Below, one piece after another: positions 6,936-7,076 of a DNA stretch of 7,076 nucleotides. A model generated the notes under the pieces. It had not been told where the DNA came from. It made no database searches and was given only the letters and a program-made list of their open reading frames with translations. Numbering within the stretch: the stretch's first letter is position 1; each line of letters starts with the position of its first letter. The stretch covers positions 18,113 to 25,188 of the forward strand of contig WTJL01000140.1 in NCBI GenBank assembly GCA_011524845.1, in the 5' to 3' direction. This stretch comes from Flavobacteriales bacterium. GTDB taxonomy: Bacteria; Bacteroidota; Bacteroidia; Flavobacteriales_D; Sanyastnellaceae. The position numbers were made by a program, and so were the translations under genes.

Positions 6936-7021
6936 TTCTGTGTTCTTTTTTGGTGGTTGGCGGAGAACAGACGTTCACACTTGCAAAGCCAAACACCGGG
7001 TGAAACAAACCAGTGTCTTTC

Positions 7022-7040
7022 GTTGGTCGATCAGACCAAC
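7022..7040 (-). repeat. Hairpin overlapping the rpmI stop codon
   Basis: Arms GTTGGTC (7022-7028) and GACCAAC (7034-7040) are exact reverse complements around a five-base loop that contains the rpmI stop codon. In the mRNA (minus strand) the stem would form from the last codons of L35 and the first untranslated bases. It is not followed by a U run, so it is unlikely to terminate. It could be a processing site or part of an autoregulatory structure for L20, or chance. Confidence 0.5.
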
Positions 7041-7076
7041 AACTGACGCTTGATGTTGGGCACGTCCGCCTTGTCG
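7031..7076 (-). CDS. rpmI: 50S ribosomal protein L35, C-terminal end only
   Basis: The last 14 codons of a minus-strand gene are visible before its TGA (complement of 7031-7033). They read DKADVPNIKRQLLV, which fits the conserved end of L35 in Bacteroidota (a KAD..N/K..L.L pattern after the final strand). Its place directly upstream of rplT on the same strand is the standard infC-rpmI-rplT order, which supports the call despite the short sequence. The start and the infC gene lie beyond the right edge. Confidence 0.85.
   Translation of the reverse strand, partial: DKADVPNIKRQLLV

Noticed and set aside
1..7076. CRISPR arrays, tRNA or rRNA genes, insertion sequences, toxin-antitoxin or defence genes
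   Set aside because: I read both strands for these and saw no repeat-spacer pattern, transposase, RNA gene or terminal repeats; the gene content is core housekeeping.

Overview
This is a 7.1 kb stretch of a bacterial chromosome, most likely from a high-GC member of the Bacteroidota (Flavobacteriales-like). The evidence is the RecA, PriA, Bcp and L20 protein sequences, start codons with no recognisable Shine-Dalgarno sequence upstream, a possible degenerate type IX secretion tail on a secreted protein, and a lipoprotein whose mature N-terminus begins with Cys-Gln-Asp. The assignment rests on recalled family sequences, not on a database search.

Layout from left to right: (1) the last 35 codons of an unrecognised gene on the plus strand. 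(2) A secreted beta-propeller-like protein (151-1254, plus). (3) priA, the replication-restart helicase, on the minus strand (1268-3727), tail to tail with gene 2 and only 13 bases away. (4) A short divergent control region, then bcp (peroxiredoxin Q, 3790-4263, plus). (5) A 106-base gap with two perfect short palindromes, then recA (4370-5401, plus). (6) A TPR lipoprotein gene (5398-6471, plus) that overlaps the recA stop codon in an ATGA junction. (7) A strong, probably bidirectional terminator, then rplT (L20) and the last codons of rpmI (L35) on the minus strand. These are the tail of the usual infC-rpmI-rplT operon, whose start lies beyond the right edge.

The middle of the window is a genome-maintenance neighbourhood: PriA reloads the replisome at collapsed forks, RecA repairs those forks by recombination, and Bcp removes the peroxides that damage DNA. 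The genes lie in at least three transcription units: priA leftward, bcp and recA-TPR rightward, and the ribosomal genes leftward. The regulatory points most worth attention are the palindrome pair in front of recA and the translational coupling of recA to an envelope lipoprotein.

I found no mobile element, CRISPR array, tRNA, rRNA, toxin-antitoxin pair or defence system. Nearly everything is core housekeeping sequence, and I do not see a convincing undescribed system. The several long open frames opposite the real genes look like normal high-GC shadows.
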